Positions 1 to 11,265 of a DNA stretch of 64,000 nt are shown here, in pieces (the stretch's first letter is position 1; every line of letters begins with the position of its first letter). The DNA comes from Chamaecyparis obtusa (Eukaryota; Streptophyta; Pinopsida; Cupressales; Cupressaceae): positions 372,001 through 436,000 of the forward strand of contig BSBK01002091.1 of the NCBI GenBank assembly GCA_027943335.1. Direction: 5' to 3'. The notes below the pieces were generated by a model. The model worked only from the letters and a program-made list of their open reading frames with translations, made no database searches and had not been told where the DNA came from. The position numbers and the translations under genes are program-made.

Positions 1-268
1 TTTCCATTGATGTCAAAGGGGGAGTAATATATAGCCATGAAAAAAAAAAGAAGTAAAGAAGGAGTAATATACTAAGGGGGAGTAGTATTCAGTCATGAAA
101 GTAGCTCAATTGAGAAAATGGAGAATGTTAAAGAATATTGTAGAAAATGGAGGATTCATCCTTGGGGAATTTTTTATGAGGAAATGGAGAATTTTATAAA
201 ATAATTGTTCATTTGGATTGGTGGCATTTTTCATTCCATATGTTGCCATCAATTCCAAAGGGGGAGAT
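1..268 (+). mobile_element. 3' internal tail of SIRE-like copia element A
   Basis: This is non-coding sequence just upstream of LTR A. It holds three purine tracts of one type: caaagggggag near 16-26, ctaagggggag near 73-84 and ccaaagggggagat at 255-268. The last abuts the LTR and is the likely polypurine tract for plus-strand priming. Several polypurine-like tracts before the 3' LTR are typical of the SIRE/Maximus group of Ty1/copia elements. No coding frame is recognisable. The rest of the element lies to the left of the window. Confidence 0.6.
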
Positions 269-1577
269 TGTTGGAGATTTTCCAGCAAGCCAGTGCTGAC
301 TGTATGTTTGTCACTGATGACAACATATGGTAAGTATCATGTGTGGAAGACTTATGTAATAATATTTAAGTATATGTTGCATGGACATGTTATAAACATG
401 ATATCATGGATGTAGAGGATAACTGCTAGTATAGACAGTTATGTAGCAGCTTGTGTCAGTAGTGTTCCTAACAGAGTTACATGTAGTGTTCTATGAGTGA
501 TTGTTCGTATAGTCACCATGGGCCTTGCACCTTTGGATATGTGATGAAGATATGTTAGTGATGTTACAATCATGGACACAAAATCTGATGATCATTAGAA
601 TTGAATTTATGCATTTTCTATTCACTAGTAGCAGTTTCATGTGTTTATTCAGAAGAGTCGACAAAGATTATATTGGTTCAGGAGTTATTCTTATCATTTT
701 AGTATGCACCCTTGGATTAGTGATTGGAGAAGAGTTAACAATATTCTATTAAGAGTGCATGATGGAATTCAGCTTGAGGAGAAAGCTTTAGTTAATTTGG
801 TAGAGTTGATAGTGTGTAGCGTGCATTTGCATTTATTAATATTGAACAGGTCCTAGATTTTGTTGCGTGCTTAGTAGAGCCGACAAAATTATTATTGGAA
901 TATGTTATGGTTTCTCTAATATGATTTCAAGGTGGTTCTAATAGGCTGACTTGATTATATCATTTAGAAGAAAGATATTTATAGGCAGTCATTTGTGATT
1001 GCTAAGGCATGGTTCAAAGTTGATTGTGAAGAGAAGAGAAAAGTGTGTGAAGTTTTGAGCCATCAACAAAAGGTCTATGTGACCAAGTAAAGAGTTTGTG
1101 CAATACATTGGAACTGATCCAGATAGTAGGTCAAAGTGTAGTTCACCAAGATCCAGATATAGTGTGTATCTATTATTCAAAAGGTTGTAGCCTTCACCCC
1201 TTTGAGCAGTGTGCTCTCAAATAGTGCGTCCTCACCCCTAACAAGGTTAATTGTAAAAGACTCCTAATAGGGTCCAACCCTTCCCCAGCTCACTGTACTA
1301 AATGCATTGTAAATACAACTCCTAACAGGGTTAAGGATCTTCTAACAAGGATCACAATATACTAGTGCAGATTATTAGTGGGTGTCAATTCCCACCGGGG
1401 TTTTTAGCTATTTGGGTTTCCTCGTAACCAAAATATTGGTGTTGTGTTCAAGTGTTCTTTCATTGTGTTTATGCTTTATGTTTAAGTATACTTAATTGGA
1501 TAAAGAATTGAAACTGGTAGATAATTGATTCACCCCCCCCCCCCCTTCTCAGTTATCTCTTGGGACTATTCCTATCA
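269..1577 (+). repeat. 3' LTR of copia element A (LTR A)
   Basis: The LTR starts TGTTGGAG right after a polypurine tract and probably ends at cctatca, giving TG...CA ends and about 1.3 kb. Its last third (about 1340-1560) matches the reverse complement of 63775-64000, with shared blocks such as attagtgggtgtcaatt and tatttgggtttcc. This defines one LTR family at both window edges. Short cctaacaggg-type repeats occur at 1230-1350. There is no coding content. The right boundary is inferred from the related LTR. Confidence 0.7.
1533..1545 (+). repeat. Poly-C run in LTR A
   Basis: Thirteen consecutive C residues lie in the part of the LTR where related copies read ccctcccctctcag. It looks like an expanded C tract inside the U5 region. 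Confidence 0.9.
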
Positions 1578-1589
1578 AAGGTATCACTT

Positions 1590-2090
1590 TTTGAGTTGAT
1601 TACAAAATTGGAAAATAAATTACATGACATTCTTTCATTATTTCATGAAATTTATTTAATATAAAATTCCACTAAGGAGATTAGAAAGAAAGATGATTAT
1701 GTGGAGAAAGATCTAACCGAGAAGATAATGAATATTACAATCAATCCTAGATCATTTTAAATTTTGTAATCGAGGCTTAAACATATGATGGGAATGCAAC
1801 ATGAACTTAGACAAAAAGAGGGAAAGATACAAATGGAACTTCTTGAGTTGCAATAAATTTTGATTCCCCAAGTTGAATCATTGCAAAAATAGAAACACAA
1901 GGCCAAGGACTTGGTCAATACCCCCCATATCATTGAAATGGATAGCATGATTAGATTAGCAACAAATATTGGTGAACAAATTATTATAATGAAAACATTG
2001 AAGGAAACCTGGGAGACATCACTAGATGATGCAATGAAGAGATATCCACACATTTTTTATAAGATACAACCACTTGATCAAAGTAAGTAA
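1590..2090 (+). pseudogene. Decayed 3' ORF of copia element B
   Basis: Reading from about 1590 gives roughly 165 residues rich in Lys, Glu and Leu, with about five stops. It resembles a coiled-coil segment, for example KDLVNTPHIIEMDSMIRLA near 1905-1960. It lies between LTR A and the polypurine tract of LTR B, so it belongs to the 3' internal region of element B, into which element A probably inserted. I do not recognise the protein. SIRE-type elements often carry an extra ORF at this place, but no membrane segment or env-like feature is visible. Confidence 0.35.
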
Positions 2091-2229
2091 TTTTATTTTA
2101 CAGGGGGAGTTATAAGTTACAAGTTTATATCAATATTACAGTTTATACAGGGTCATAATTTTCAAAAAAAATTGAATAAGGAAAAAATCTTGATGACTTC
2201 GAATTTTTAACGAAGATGCCAAACTAATG

Positions 2230-2243
2230 CCAAAGGGGGAGAT
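2230..2243 (+). promoter_or_regulatory. Polypurine tract of copia element B
   Basis: The tract ccaaagggggagat lies directly before the TGATGCTCC start of LTR B. It is almost the same as the tract before LTR A, which supports membership of the same copia group. Confidence 0.75.
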
Positions 2244-3509
2244 TGATGCTCCTAAAGAGTTATTTTGTTACCATTAGTGTTGTCAAATTCATATTGGATA
2301 GTCAAAGTCTTTTAGTGAAAGGAGTCATAGGACTCAGTCAATGAAGCAAATAAAGAAGTCGGTGAAGGACAAAAAGTGACAATTTCGGTAAAGAAAAGAC
2401 AGTCATATTAGTAAAGGAAAATGAGTGACAGGCACCAAGCAGAGAAAGACAAGTACCAAGAAGTACATGATAGTTACTGAGTCGAGAGTACATATTACCA
2501 AGTAACAACAAAACATTTTATCAAGTAACACATGTTGACATAACAAATCATGGTAGATACATTGAACTTGGACACCAAGAAAAAAATGTTTTACTGAATT
2601 CAAGGAGATTGTTTAGTAAAATGTGATAAATGTAAAAAATATGATTGCACATGATTACAAGGTAGATCCACCAATGTAAAATAAAAGGAATATATACATT
2701 GGAAATGAAATCAAAACTATGACCATTTTAAGGTGAAGAATATAGAAAGTTTCCACCGCTTTTAAGTCGAGTATATAAAAAAAAAATTGTGAAGATCAAA
2801 GAAGGATGTGAGGATGGAAAACTAAAGTGATGGTGTTGAAATGCTAGTGAAGTTGTTGAAGTTACTAAGTATAGAGAAGTTAGAGAAAAAATAAGAATGT
2901 GAATCAGATTTGAGGCTACCGAGTAATGAAGCTGAATTTTTATTGAAAAGGAGTAAAGTATGGAATGAGGTAAAAATGTTATTGAGCATAGTGAGTCTGA
3001 AAAACATTTGATGATGCATTATTACAGACAAATTTTGTACTGATTTATATTGTATTCAGAATTGTTAAATCCCACTATTGGGTAACCCTAATAGGTCTTA
3101 TTTTGTAAAGCCTTTAACAGGGTACATCTCTTAGATTAGAGATTATGATAACCTTTAGCAAGGTAGACTATATAAGTGTTTTTGTACTCCTAACAAGGTA
3201 AGTTATCAGAAGAAACTAAACATTGTAGCTCTAACCAAGCACCCTTTTTCTTGTAATAGTGAAGGATTGTGGGTACTAGCCCAACCACAGTTTTTCCCTC
3301 TGACCAAGGGTTTCTATGAGACCTAAAATCATTAAGTTATGTGTTATGATTTCATGTTTCGATTTCTATGTTTTATGGTGTTACATGCAGATTTTACAAT
3401 TTGTCAAATGATCCAAATATATGATACCAGTATAAATTAAGTTAACAAAAGGTTGATAAAAAATTTTGAGTTCTAATTCAACCCTCCCCTCTTAGTACCT
3501 AACTTTCCA
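2244..3509 (+). repeat. 3' LTR of copia element B (LTR B)
   Basis: The LTR begins TGATGCTCC after the polypurine tract and probably ends at aactttcca, about 1.27 kb. Its tail (caaccctcccctcttagtac, 3478-3497) and its cctaatagg / cctaacaagg repeats resemble LTRs A and D but the body differs, so it is a related family. No coding frame is supported; minus-strand frames here are shadows. Confidence 0.65.
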
Positions 3510-3899
3510 TTATAAATCCAAAACATAGATCATACACCAAGAAGTCACCATCCTCCTAATATTGATTATATATGGAGGGAGGTTGATACTATAATGGTAT
3601 GACCACTATGGTAGATCTAGGAACTCCACCCACAACTAAATCCAAGGATGAATATTCTTTGAAATACTCATCTAATAGCTCAACTAAGGTAAGTGTGAGG
3701 GATATTTTGAAGATAGCCATCAATGTTGTAATTTACTCAAGAGAGTCAAACATACAAGCCTTATAGGATGTATGGAACACAACTTGAGGAAAAGATAAAA
3801 AAGACATAGTTTCAACCTCTACAAAGTGGCAGTGATGAACTCATTAGAATCTAGGATCCACTACAAGAACAAAAAATAGAAGAGGGTGTTTGGATTAAG
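3510..3899. other. Unclassified sequence between LTR B and LTR C
   Basis: Short stretches with frequent stops in all frames and no motif that I recognise. After removal of the nested insertions it joins 35999-37540. It may be older retroelement sequence or intergenic DNA. Confidence 0.4.
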
Positions 3900-4173
3900 T
3901 GATACTAAGGGGGGGCCAATAAGTATCACACCACTTTAAATTATTTCTTAAATAATTAGAAAATAACAAAGTCAATACAATAATCCATAATAAGTACACA
4001 CACACAAAAGTAATCATAACACCATATTTGCTCCTGAGGAAACCTTGATCAAGGGAAAACCTTGGTGGGGATGGTATCCATAGATATATGCACTATAATA
4101 CAGAAAAACTCTTAGGAGCAGAGTATTACAATAGGAAGGTCCTTGTTAGAGGACTGATAAACCCTGTTAGGGG
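3900..4173 (-). repeat. Solo copia LTR C, left half
   Basis: It starts TGATACTAAGGG and on the minus strand ends ...ccccccttagtatca, like other copia LTR ends here. It contains minus-strand versions of the cctaacaggg and ccaccaaggttttcc blocks of LTRs A, B and D. The LTR is interrupted at 4173 by gypsy1 and resumes at 35783. The hexamer attaag precedes it (3894-3899) and also follows its probable other end (35999-36004), which suggests a target duplication. No polypurine tract, primer site or internal region is attached, so I call it a solo LTR. Confidence 0.5.
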
Positions 4174-4360
4174 TGTATCATCGAAAAATGGAAGCAATTC
4201 CATTTAGGACAGGTTTATCCCTTTGAGTAAGTGGTCTAGGGTCATGTCAAGAACTTTTGAGTGGGTCTTTGACTAGATCTAGTTTTTACCCTATTTTGCT
4301 TCTCTCTCCACCTATTTCCAACCTCTTTTTGGCACCTTTTCCTAAGAAACTAAGATCTTT

Positions 4361-4476
4361 GACTTCAAGGTCAAGGATGACCTTATGGGTCAAGGTGAAC
4401 CTTGAATTTGACATAGTTCAAGGATGACCTTGACCTTGACATAGGTCAAAGTTGACCTTGACCTTGACCCTAGGTC
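4361..4476 (+). repeat. TCAAGGTCA / TGACCTTGA array in gypsy1 U3
   Basis: TCAAGG and its complement CCTTGA recur here in direct and inverted order, for example tcaaggatgaccttga. The 3' LTR has a matching, slightly eroded array at about 34398-34485. Another pair occurs at 5310-5330. Sequence conserved between both LTRs upstream of the TATA motif could be a transcriptional control region or could fold; function is inference. Confidence 0.75.
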
Positions 4477-4717
4477 CAAATTTCTGATTTTGGAGGTTTC
4501 AGGATGTTGGGCTTCGAAAATTTTTATTTCCTGCTTCTGAGTCGGCTATTTTAGATTTCAGAATAGTAAAATCTTAAATTTTATTTAATCTAGGTCCATT
4601 TCTAGGGTTTAAGGCTTAATTATAATTTAATTCTCCTATGTCAGCCTCTCTAGACATTTGTGGCCTAGACTAGTAGAAAAGGAGGCCTTCCTCTCCGATT
4701 TTCACATCCACACATCT

Positions 4718-4723
4718 TATAAA
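4718..4723 (+). promoter_or_regulatory. Candidate TATA box of gypsy1 LTR
   Basis: tTATAAAtcc lies about one third into the LTR, where the U3/R border is expected. In the 3' LTR the same site reads cATAAAt (about 34724-34729), so one copy has mutated. Confidence 0.45.
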
Positions 4724-5348
4724 TCCACGATCAAGTCATCTATCTCTCTCAAGTGCAATCAAGTGATCAAGAAATCTTCAAGAAAGAAAGAAGGAGAAGG
4801 AAAGAATTCAAGCATTAATCCTTTACCATTCAATCATTCAAGATCCAATTCATCAAGGAGATCCATTGATAGCCATTGAAGGATTCAATCTCTTTGGAGC
4901 CCTCTTGTTGAAGATATCCTCCATCCACATTCATCCAAGCTTCTTCCTATTCCAAGATTCATTCAAAATTGGTGTTGAAGATCTAATGAAATTGATTTGA
5001 TACATCCTAACTTCAATTCTACATTCATTTGGAGCATCCATACTTTTGGATTAAAGGATTTGAATCCTCCACAAGGATTTCAACATAAGAAAGGTGAATA
5101 GTTCCATTTACTTTGTTTATATATTGCAATTTCAATTGCATTTCAAGGTTGATTCCAAACCGGGGTTTGACCAAGGAAAACCCCTCATCCAACAAACAAA
5201 ACCCTATTTCTTGTAGATCCAGGTTCAGGATAGTGAATATCAATGTAGATCTGAGTACCCTTTTTGGCGAACTTCTAGGATCTGTGAACAGAATTTCCAT
5301 TAGAATAGTGTAGGTCAAGGATAACCTTGTGGGGTAAGATTGTACCCC

Positions 5349-5366
5349 GGGGTAAGATCTTACCCC
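5349..5366. repeat. 18-bp perfect palindrome in gypsy1 5' LTR
   Basis: GGGGTAAGATCTTACCCC reads the same on both strands. It overlaps a preceding imperfect copy (ggggtaagattgtacccc, 5332-5352). The 3' LTR keeps the 18 bases unchanged at 35332-35349. Being downstream of the TATA motif it would be transcribed and could form a hairpin. Confidence 0.9.
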
Positions 5367-5797
5367 TATCTTGGGTCAAGGATGACATCACTCAAAAAAT
5401 AAAAAGGTTTTCGAGTTTTCTCTATTTCTACATTTCCAACCCAGATCTGGTTGTAGAATTCCTTGAAATTGTACATAGGCATTAGAAAATAGCATTTTCC
5501 AGATCTATCCTACTTTAGGTTAGTATTTGTTTTTTATTTAATTAAGATTTCAATACACAAATTCTATAACAGAATATAAGGTTATCCACTTTCTTCATAT
5601 TCTCCATGGATTGATTCCTCTATGTATTGACCATCCTCTTGTGGTTAATCAATTTGGATCTTCCTTTGAGAATTTGAAGTTAAGAATTACATCTTATATT
5701 CCCATTTTCATCATATTATCACACAAAACATTTCAAATGTAATGTAACACAATTTGGTCATTTACATTTTGGGTGACCATTTTCCAACATTACATTT

Positions 5798-5812
5798 TGG
5801 TGAACTCGTGAT
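5798..5812 (+). promoter_or_regulatory. Candidate primer binding site of gypsy1
   Basis: TGGTGAACTCGTGAT starts four bases after the 5' LTR end and begins with TGG, as needed to pair with a tRNA CCA end. I cannot name the tRNA. Confidence 0.5.
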
Positions 5813-5959
5813 AGACAACTCTTTCTTTTATGGTGTTAGATCTTGCATGTATTAGATTTCTTTTATGTATTTGCATCTCATATAAAACAAAAATACAAAA
5901 ACATTCATTTTATCTTGCTTTGTGTTTTTTAGTTTAGTTCATTTACATTGCATTGGTAT

Positions 5960-8016
5960 ATGAGATTTACTACCTATAGTCCTAACTATAATATTTCGGT
6001 TAGACAAAGTCATAGACTTATGGGTTCCTTTGATCCTAAGTCTTCTTCTCCTTTTATTAGGATTCTGAATAAAAATTTTATTCTTCATGATTCCAACCCT
6101 ACCATGGAGAAAAAATCTTCTCACTCATCTCATGATGAGGATGATGCTTTAAGATTTCCTCCTAAACCATTCTAAAACATTTCAACTAAACTTGATAAAA
6201 TGGGTAATTGGCTTATTCAAGAAAACCATAATCAAGATTCTACTCAAGCTATAGAGGCTCTTAAGAAAGTTCTTCAAGATAATGATCAAGGTTTTAATCT
6301 CCTCCATGGTATCACTCACCTTGTTCAAATGTTAAACCTTTAGTTTAAGAAGCTCAAGATTTAGGATTGATTCCTCTTGTTACTCATGTGGAACCTTCTT
6401 CCATTCCCTTACCTAGTATTCCTATTTATACCCCTCCTTTGGTGACTACAACAGTTCCCTCTATTACTATGAGTGTTCCTCCTATATCTCTTCCTACATC
6501 ACAACCTTCTTACCATAATGTTCCTTTTACTTATTCTAATCCTCTTCCAACTATGGTTCCAAGTGTTCCTCCAGTTGTGCCATCCATTCCTATTGCTTTA
6601 TACACTTTACCTAGTGTTTCTAATGTTGCCATGCCTCCTATTTCCTCTAAAAATTGAACAATTATCAGTTTGGCTCAAACTATGTCATCTTTACAACAAA
6701 AACTTGTGTCCTTAACTCAAAACAAGTTTAGCATTCATACATGTGACATGGGAAGTCCTTTATCCCTAGACATCATTCATACTCTTGTTCCTCAACAAGC
6801 CGATATGCCTCGCCTTGAGAATTATAATAGTAAGGGAGACCCTACTACTCATGTTAAAACATTTAAAATCCTTTTTAGTGATTATAGTCATGACCATAGG
6901 ATTTTAGCCAAGTTGTTTGCTAGAACTTTTCATGACAAGGCCTTGCAATGGTATTGTTCCTTGCCTCCTTATTCTATTGAGTCTTTTCCAAAAATTGCCA
7001 ACACTTTTCTTAAAAAATTTGAAAATAACATTGGTCTGCAAGTGTCTTTAACCAATTTAATGCATTGTAAACAAAACACTAAGGAAAAACTGACTGAATT
7101 CATTGGTAGATTTAAGCATTTGCATGCTCAGATTTCTTATCATGTTCCTGATATGGATATTCAATGTATGTTTATTTAAAATTTACAAAAGGATATTAGA
7201 GATAAGATTTTGCTTACTAAATTTACCTCTTTTCAACAACTTTTTGTAGTGCTTCATCATTATCAAATACAAGTGAGTTAATTTGAGAGCAACACTCCAA
7301 TGGCTCCTATTCTAGTTGATAAGAGTGATGCTGCTCCTAATCCAAACAAATTTCAAAAACTCAACAAATATGTTAAGATAAATAAACAAGTGAATACAGT
7401 TGTTGATCAAGTTGTCATTGCATCTCACAATGCCTCTTTTACATCCACTACTTTTCATTTGAATCATACATTTACTCATCTCTCTAAATCTTTACATTCT
7501 ATTATGAATAGGTTGTTAACTATTAATATGATTACTTTACCTCCTATTCGAGATCTTTTACCAACTACGATAGTGTCCAAATCCTTTGATCCTAAAGCCT
7601 TTTGTCAATATCATCATCAGAATGGTCATGATACTAAGAAATATTATTCTTTAAAGCATAAGGTTCAGGACTTAATCTATTCTAATGCCTTATCTACTGA
7701 TAATTTTGATGGTATTGGGAACAAGTTTGTCTCTCCTCCTAATCAAAACCTTCAAATCTATACAAATTCTTTACCTACACATGATACTAATATCATTTCT
7801 CAGCCATCTTCTATGGATATTGTTTATGATTCAAAGATGGATGATCTTAATCACATTGTTAGCCATGCAGAGCATGTTCTATTGTCTCAATCTGTGTCTC
7901 TACCTCAACCTCAAACTCAAAATCCACCTCAACTTAAACCAAAGCCGCAACCTAAAATGGAATCTCAGCCAAAACCTCAAAACAACCTAAGAATAAAAGA
8001 TCTCAAGAACTCTTGA
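5960..8016 (+). pseudogene. gag: Gypsy1 gag pseudogene
   Basis: Broken Ty3/gypsy Gag. The first ATG-led frame (5960-6175) is followed by frameshifts and stops. A Pro/Ser-rich part (6367-6657) precedes the capsid-like core (6670-7179), which has the retrotransposon-gag pattern: DMPRLENYNSKGDPTTHVK, ALQWYCSLPPYSIESF, then LTEFIGRFKHLHAQI. The next frame (7300-8016) has a zinc-knuckle-like segment, CQYHHQNGHDTKKYYSLKH near 7600-7656, in the C-x2-H-x3-GH form of Tat-like Gags; the last Cys is replaced by Tyr. A Gln/Pro-rich tail follows. The family call is firm; the boundaries are approximate. Confidence 0.8.
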
Positions 8017-8957
8017 TTACCTTTGATGATTTTGAGACTATTAAAGCTCCTGATGGTCCCCTTTACATTTATGCTAGGATTTATCAGATACCTATGTGTG
8101 GTTGTCTTGTTGATCCTACATCCTTAGTTAATGTTATCACTAAAGAAACTTTTTTATGAAAAAATTGCAACATGATTCTTATGATACATCTAATATATGG
8201 ATTCAAACTTTTAATGGTTTTCTTTATCCATCATTTGGTTCTATTAACTTTCTAGTTGAACTTGGTGGTAAAATTGTGAACACTACCTTTGTTGTTGTTC
8301 CTACTTCTGATCAATTTCAAGTTAAGCTTGGTTTGCCTTGGTTGAATGCCATGCATGTTGTTGCTTCTTTTATCAATAAGTATCTTAAATTTGTTCATGA
8401 TGAAGAAGTGAAGATGATTAATAATAGTTTATATCAACCTTATAAGCCTAGGGATTGTGCTACACTTGACTTCTTTTGGCTTTCAATATGTAATTCATGT
8501 CCTTCTCGACCTGATAATATTTTTTGGTCATATAAGACCTATAAGCATCGCAAGATTCTTGAGTTAAGTATGCCACCGATGGATCTTAATAGTGGTCTTT
8601 TGCCTACACCTCCCATACCTCCTTTATCTATGGCTTCTAGTTCTATTAATCAAGATCCTAGTGTTGCTTGTCAGTCTACTGAGAATCCTACTAATCCTCC
8701 TATAGACCTTATGAAGGATCCTGTAATTGTTCCTCCTAGTTCTCAACATATTTCAAACAAGGCAAAATGTAATTGATCTTCTAATGAATTCCATAAGAAT
8801 CATTGTACTCAAGCCAAAGCCCATAATTCTATTATTTAAATTTCTTTATCTTCTTTTAATTAATCTATGCATGATGTGTTAGAAGAAGTTACTGTTAATA
8901 ATGATGTTAAGATGAAAGATTATGATGATTCCATTCTTATCTTAGATCCTATTTTGA
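8017..8957 (+). pseudogene. Gypsy1 aspartic-protease-like remnant and C-terminal tail
   Basis: In the frame after gag, CGCLVDPTSLVNVITKETF (about 8098-8154) matches the position of the retropepsin D-x-G loop, with Asp kept and the following residues changed. A frameshift follows, then 8156-8776 gives VKLGLPWLNAMHVVASF, the conserved LGxPWL motif near the protease end. A Pro/Ser-rich tail follows and its acidic end resumes after copia1 at 32802. No RT motif follows. Confidence 0.65.
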
Positions 8958-9445
8958 TTTTGGTGAAATTAAATATTTACTAATTACACTTTACTTAAGT
9001 TTACTTAGGATAATGCATTTTCATATTAGTTGTCATTGTGACACCTAGGAGTTTGCATTTCATTTTAGCACATGGTTAGGAGAATTTCCACTCTAGGTGT
9101 GATAGTTGTCATCACATACCTCTTTGTGTGTGAGATCCACCTTTAGTGCTCTTATCACTTTATCATCATCTCATTGTTGCACATAATTTGATGTACAATG
9201 GAGGATGATCCACCTTTGGTTGACATGTGATTCCACCATGTTTGGTTGATAGCTTATCACTTGCATATCTTCTAGTTATAATGCATTGCCTATTTATTGA
9301 GGCATTCCTACATTGTATCAATAAATTCAATCTATCTATTATTCATTATTTGATCATTGGATCATATCATATTTTGTCTCTCTCATGTTATATCTTGAGC
9401 TTCTAGATCTTAGCATTGATTCTTTTCCTTAGGAAAATTCTTACA
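8958..9445 (+). repeat. 5' LTR of copia1
   Basis: It pairs over its length with 32305-32801. It ends cttaca directly before the primer site. The first bases ttttggtgaaatt correspond to TGTTGGTGTAATT in the 3' copy, so the usual TG start is mutated or the edge is off by a few bases. The TATA-like site reads tatttatt (about 9291), against tatatatt in the 3' copy. Confidence 0.85.
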
Positions 9446-9457
9446 TGGTATCAGAGC
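9446..9457 (+). promoter_or_regulatory. Primer binding site of copia1 (initiator Met tRNA type)
   Basis: TGGTATCAGAGC directly follows the 5' LTR. This is the standard plant retrotransposon primer site complementary to the 3' end of initiator methionine tRNA. Confidence 0.95.
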
Positions 9458-11265
9458 CAAAGGAGTCTTCATTGCATAGTCGGTGGAGAGCCATTGATTG
9501 CTTCAACTTTTGGAGGGCCATGAACCAAATCTATGATCAGCTTTTTGTGGGAACATTTTGAGCAAGATCGGACCTCACCATTGCATCCAAGTGGTTGTTT
9601 CCATAAATTTTGACTATAAATTTGTCCATCTTGAGAAAAAGTCAAATTTGAGGCAAAAAATTTTTGCAAATCAGACTTGGGCAGCCCGATCTGCAAATTT
9701 TGTAATTTATTTCCATTTTCAAATCTAAGATATTCTTCATTTATTGTAATAATTTCTTAGATCCGCATTAATTTTCAGATTTGGGTATTTTTATGTTTTC
9801 AAATTTGGCAAAAATTTTGAAAAATTTTGCCTATTAGGGCCTTTGTATTGCATTATATCTCAAGTTGACTATATGGTCAAGCTATCGACCCAAGTTAGCA
9901 TCCAATCTAGGTGAACAAAAGGGATTTGAACTGAGCCTAGCTCAAATTGGTGAGCTGAGCTCAAGGCTCGTGCATGGGTATCCAAAGGAGAAATGTTGCT
10001 TTCTTCTATTTATGAGCGCACAACCTTATAAAGGCCATAAAACTTCCACATAGGGTCAATGTGGGACTAAAGTCCCTCACACCCTCCACCCTAAGCCCTC
10101 CTCTGCATAGCCCACTGGTCACCGCACCACCCAAAAGGTGACTGCCACCTCTGCTTAGCCGGAAGACACCACGCGGGCCACCTTTGCCATGCTGGGAGGC
10201 ACTGCCATGCCAGTAGACACACAGTTTTCATGTGGCCAACTCCACACCACCACTTCTACCATGCAAGTAGACACCACCATGTGAGAAAACAATCCACATG
10301 AATGCCATGTCAGCCTCACAACTAATAGCCAATAAAACACAAAAACGTGGCAGCCAGGGAAAAAATGGTAATTTCATAAAAAAAATTGCATTTTTTAGCA
10401 TTTTTATTGGGTTAAATATGATAGTCATCCAGCCATCAAATCAGACATTTTTTCTTTTGCAGTGACAGTCACCAAGTCATCACATTTAAGCCAGTGGTTG
10501 CATTAGCAATTTATGCGGTAAAATTTGATGGCCTTATGACTGTCAAATTTGGGCTTTTTTGCTCAGTCATGGCATTCATTTGACCGTCAAAATTAAGATA
10601 GTATATAGATGACATTAGCAGATTTCAAAAAAATTCAGCCCTCACCAGATGTGGCTTTGATTTGACAGTCCGACTTTGGGAGGCCATAACTTGGTCATCT
10701 AGGCTCCAAATTGAGTGTAATTTTTTTTATTTTGGCTAAAATTTCCTAAACATTTTAATGGTGGTGTTCTTTTCTAGTTTTGGATCATGGATTTTGCATA
10801 AATTATAGTTTTTGATGACTTTACCTATCTAATCCCTATTTTTGCAACTTCAGAGGCTTCGTTTAGGCTCATACAGACACATTTTTAGGTGCAATTTTTT
10901 TTGAAAGTGCATAATTTTTTGTCTACTTTCTAGATTTGGTATCAGTTTGGAAAAACTTTGAGTGGACATAGTACTTTCATAATATGGTCTATTTTGGCCT
11001 ATTTTGACACTTGTAATTCATTATATCTTTGAGGGATCTTGTGTCTTATCTTCTTGAGTCTACTATAGCTTCATATTTTTTGTTGTAAACATAAAAATTA
11101 GAAGTCCACTTTGATCCTCTTTGACAACTGGCAATTGTACACACACTAGTTATAAAGTGCCAAAATCATCATTTTGGGGGTGGGGTTTCTTTGATTGAGT
11201 GAATTGGGGGGGTGTCCTGTGTGTTGGTTTCTCTCTCCTTCTTATGCTCTTTTCATTTTTGCATT
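9458..11265 (+). other. Long untranslated leader of copia1
   Basis: About 1.8 kb between primer site and Gag start with no supported gene. It includes a locally GC-richer part (10060-10330) with repeated CCACC and GCCATG words. Frames on both strands here are short and unlike known proteins. Confidence 0.6.

Larger units (their letters stand above)
4174..5794 (+). repeat. 5' LTR of gypsy1
   Basis: The LTR runs from TGTATCATCG to catTACA, about 1.62 kb, and pairs end to end with 34206-35777. It has a repeat-rich U3 (4361-4476), a TATA motif (4718-4723) and a perfect palindrome (5349-5366), all with counterparts in the 3' copy. Short frames such as 4658-4879 are not genes. Confidence 0.9.

Noticed and set aside
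4361..4476. AGGTCA half-sites resembling nuclear receptor elements
   Set aside because: Plants lack such receptors; the words belong to a simple inverted-repeat array of the LTR.
4658..4879. Plus-strand frame of 73 codons
   Set aside because: It lies inside the gypsy1 5' LTR and is not kept in the 3' LTR copy; no protein signature.
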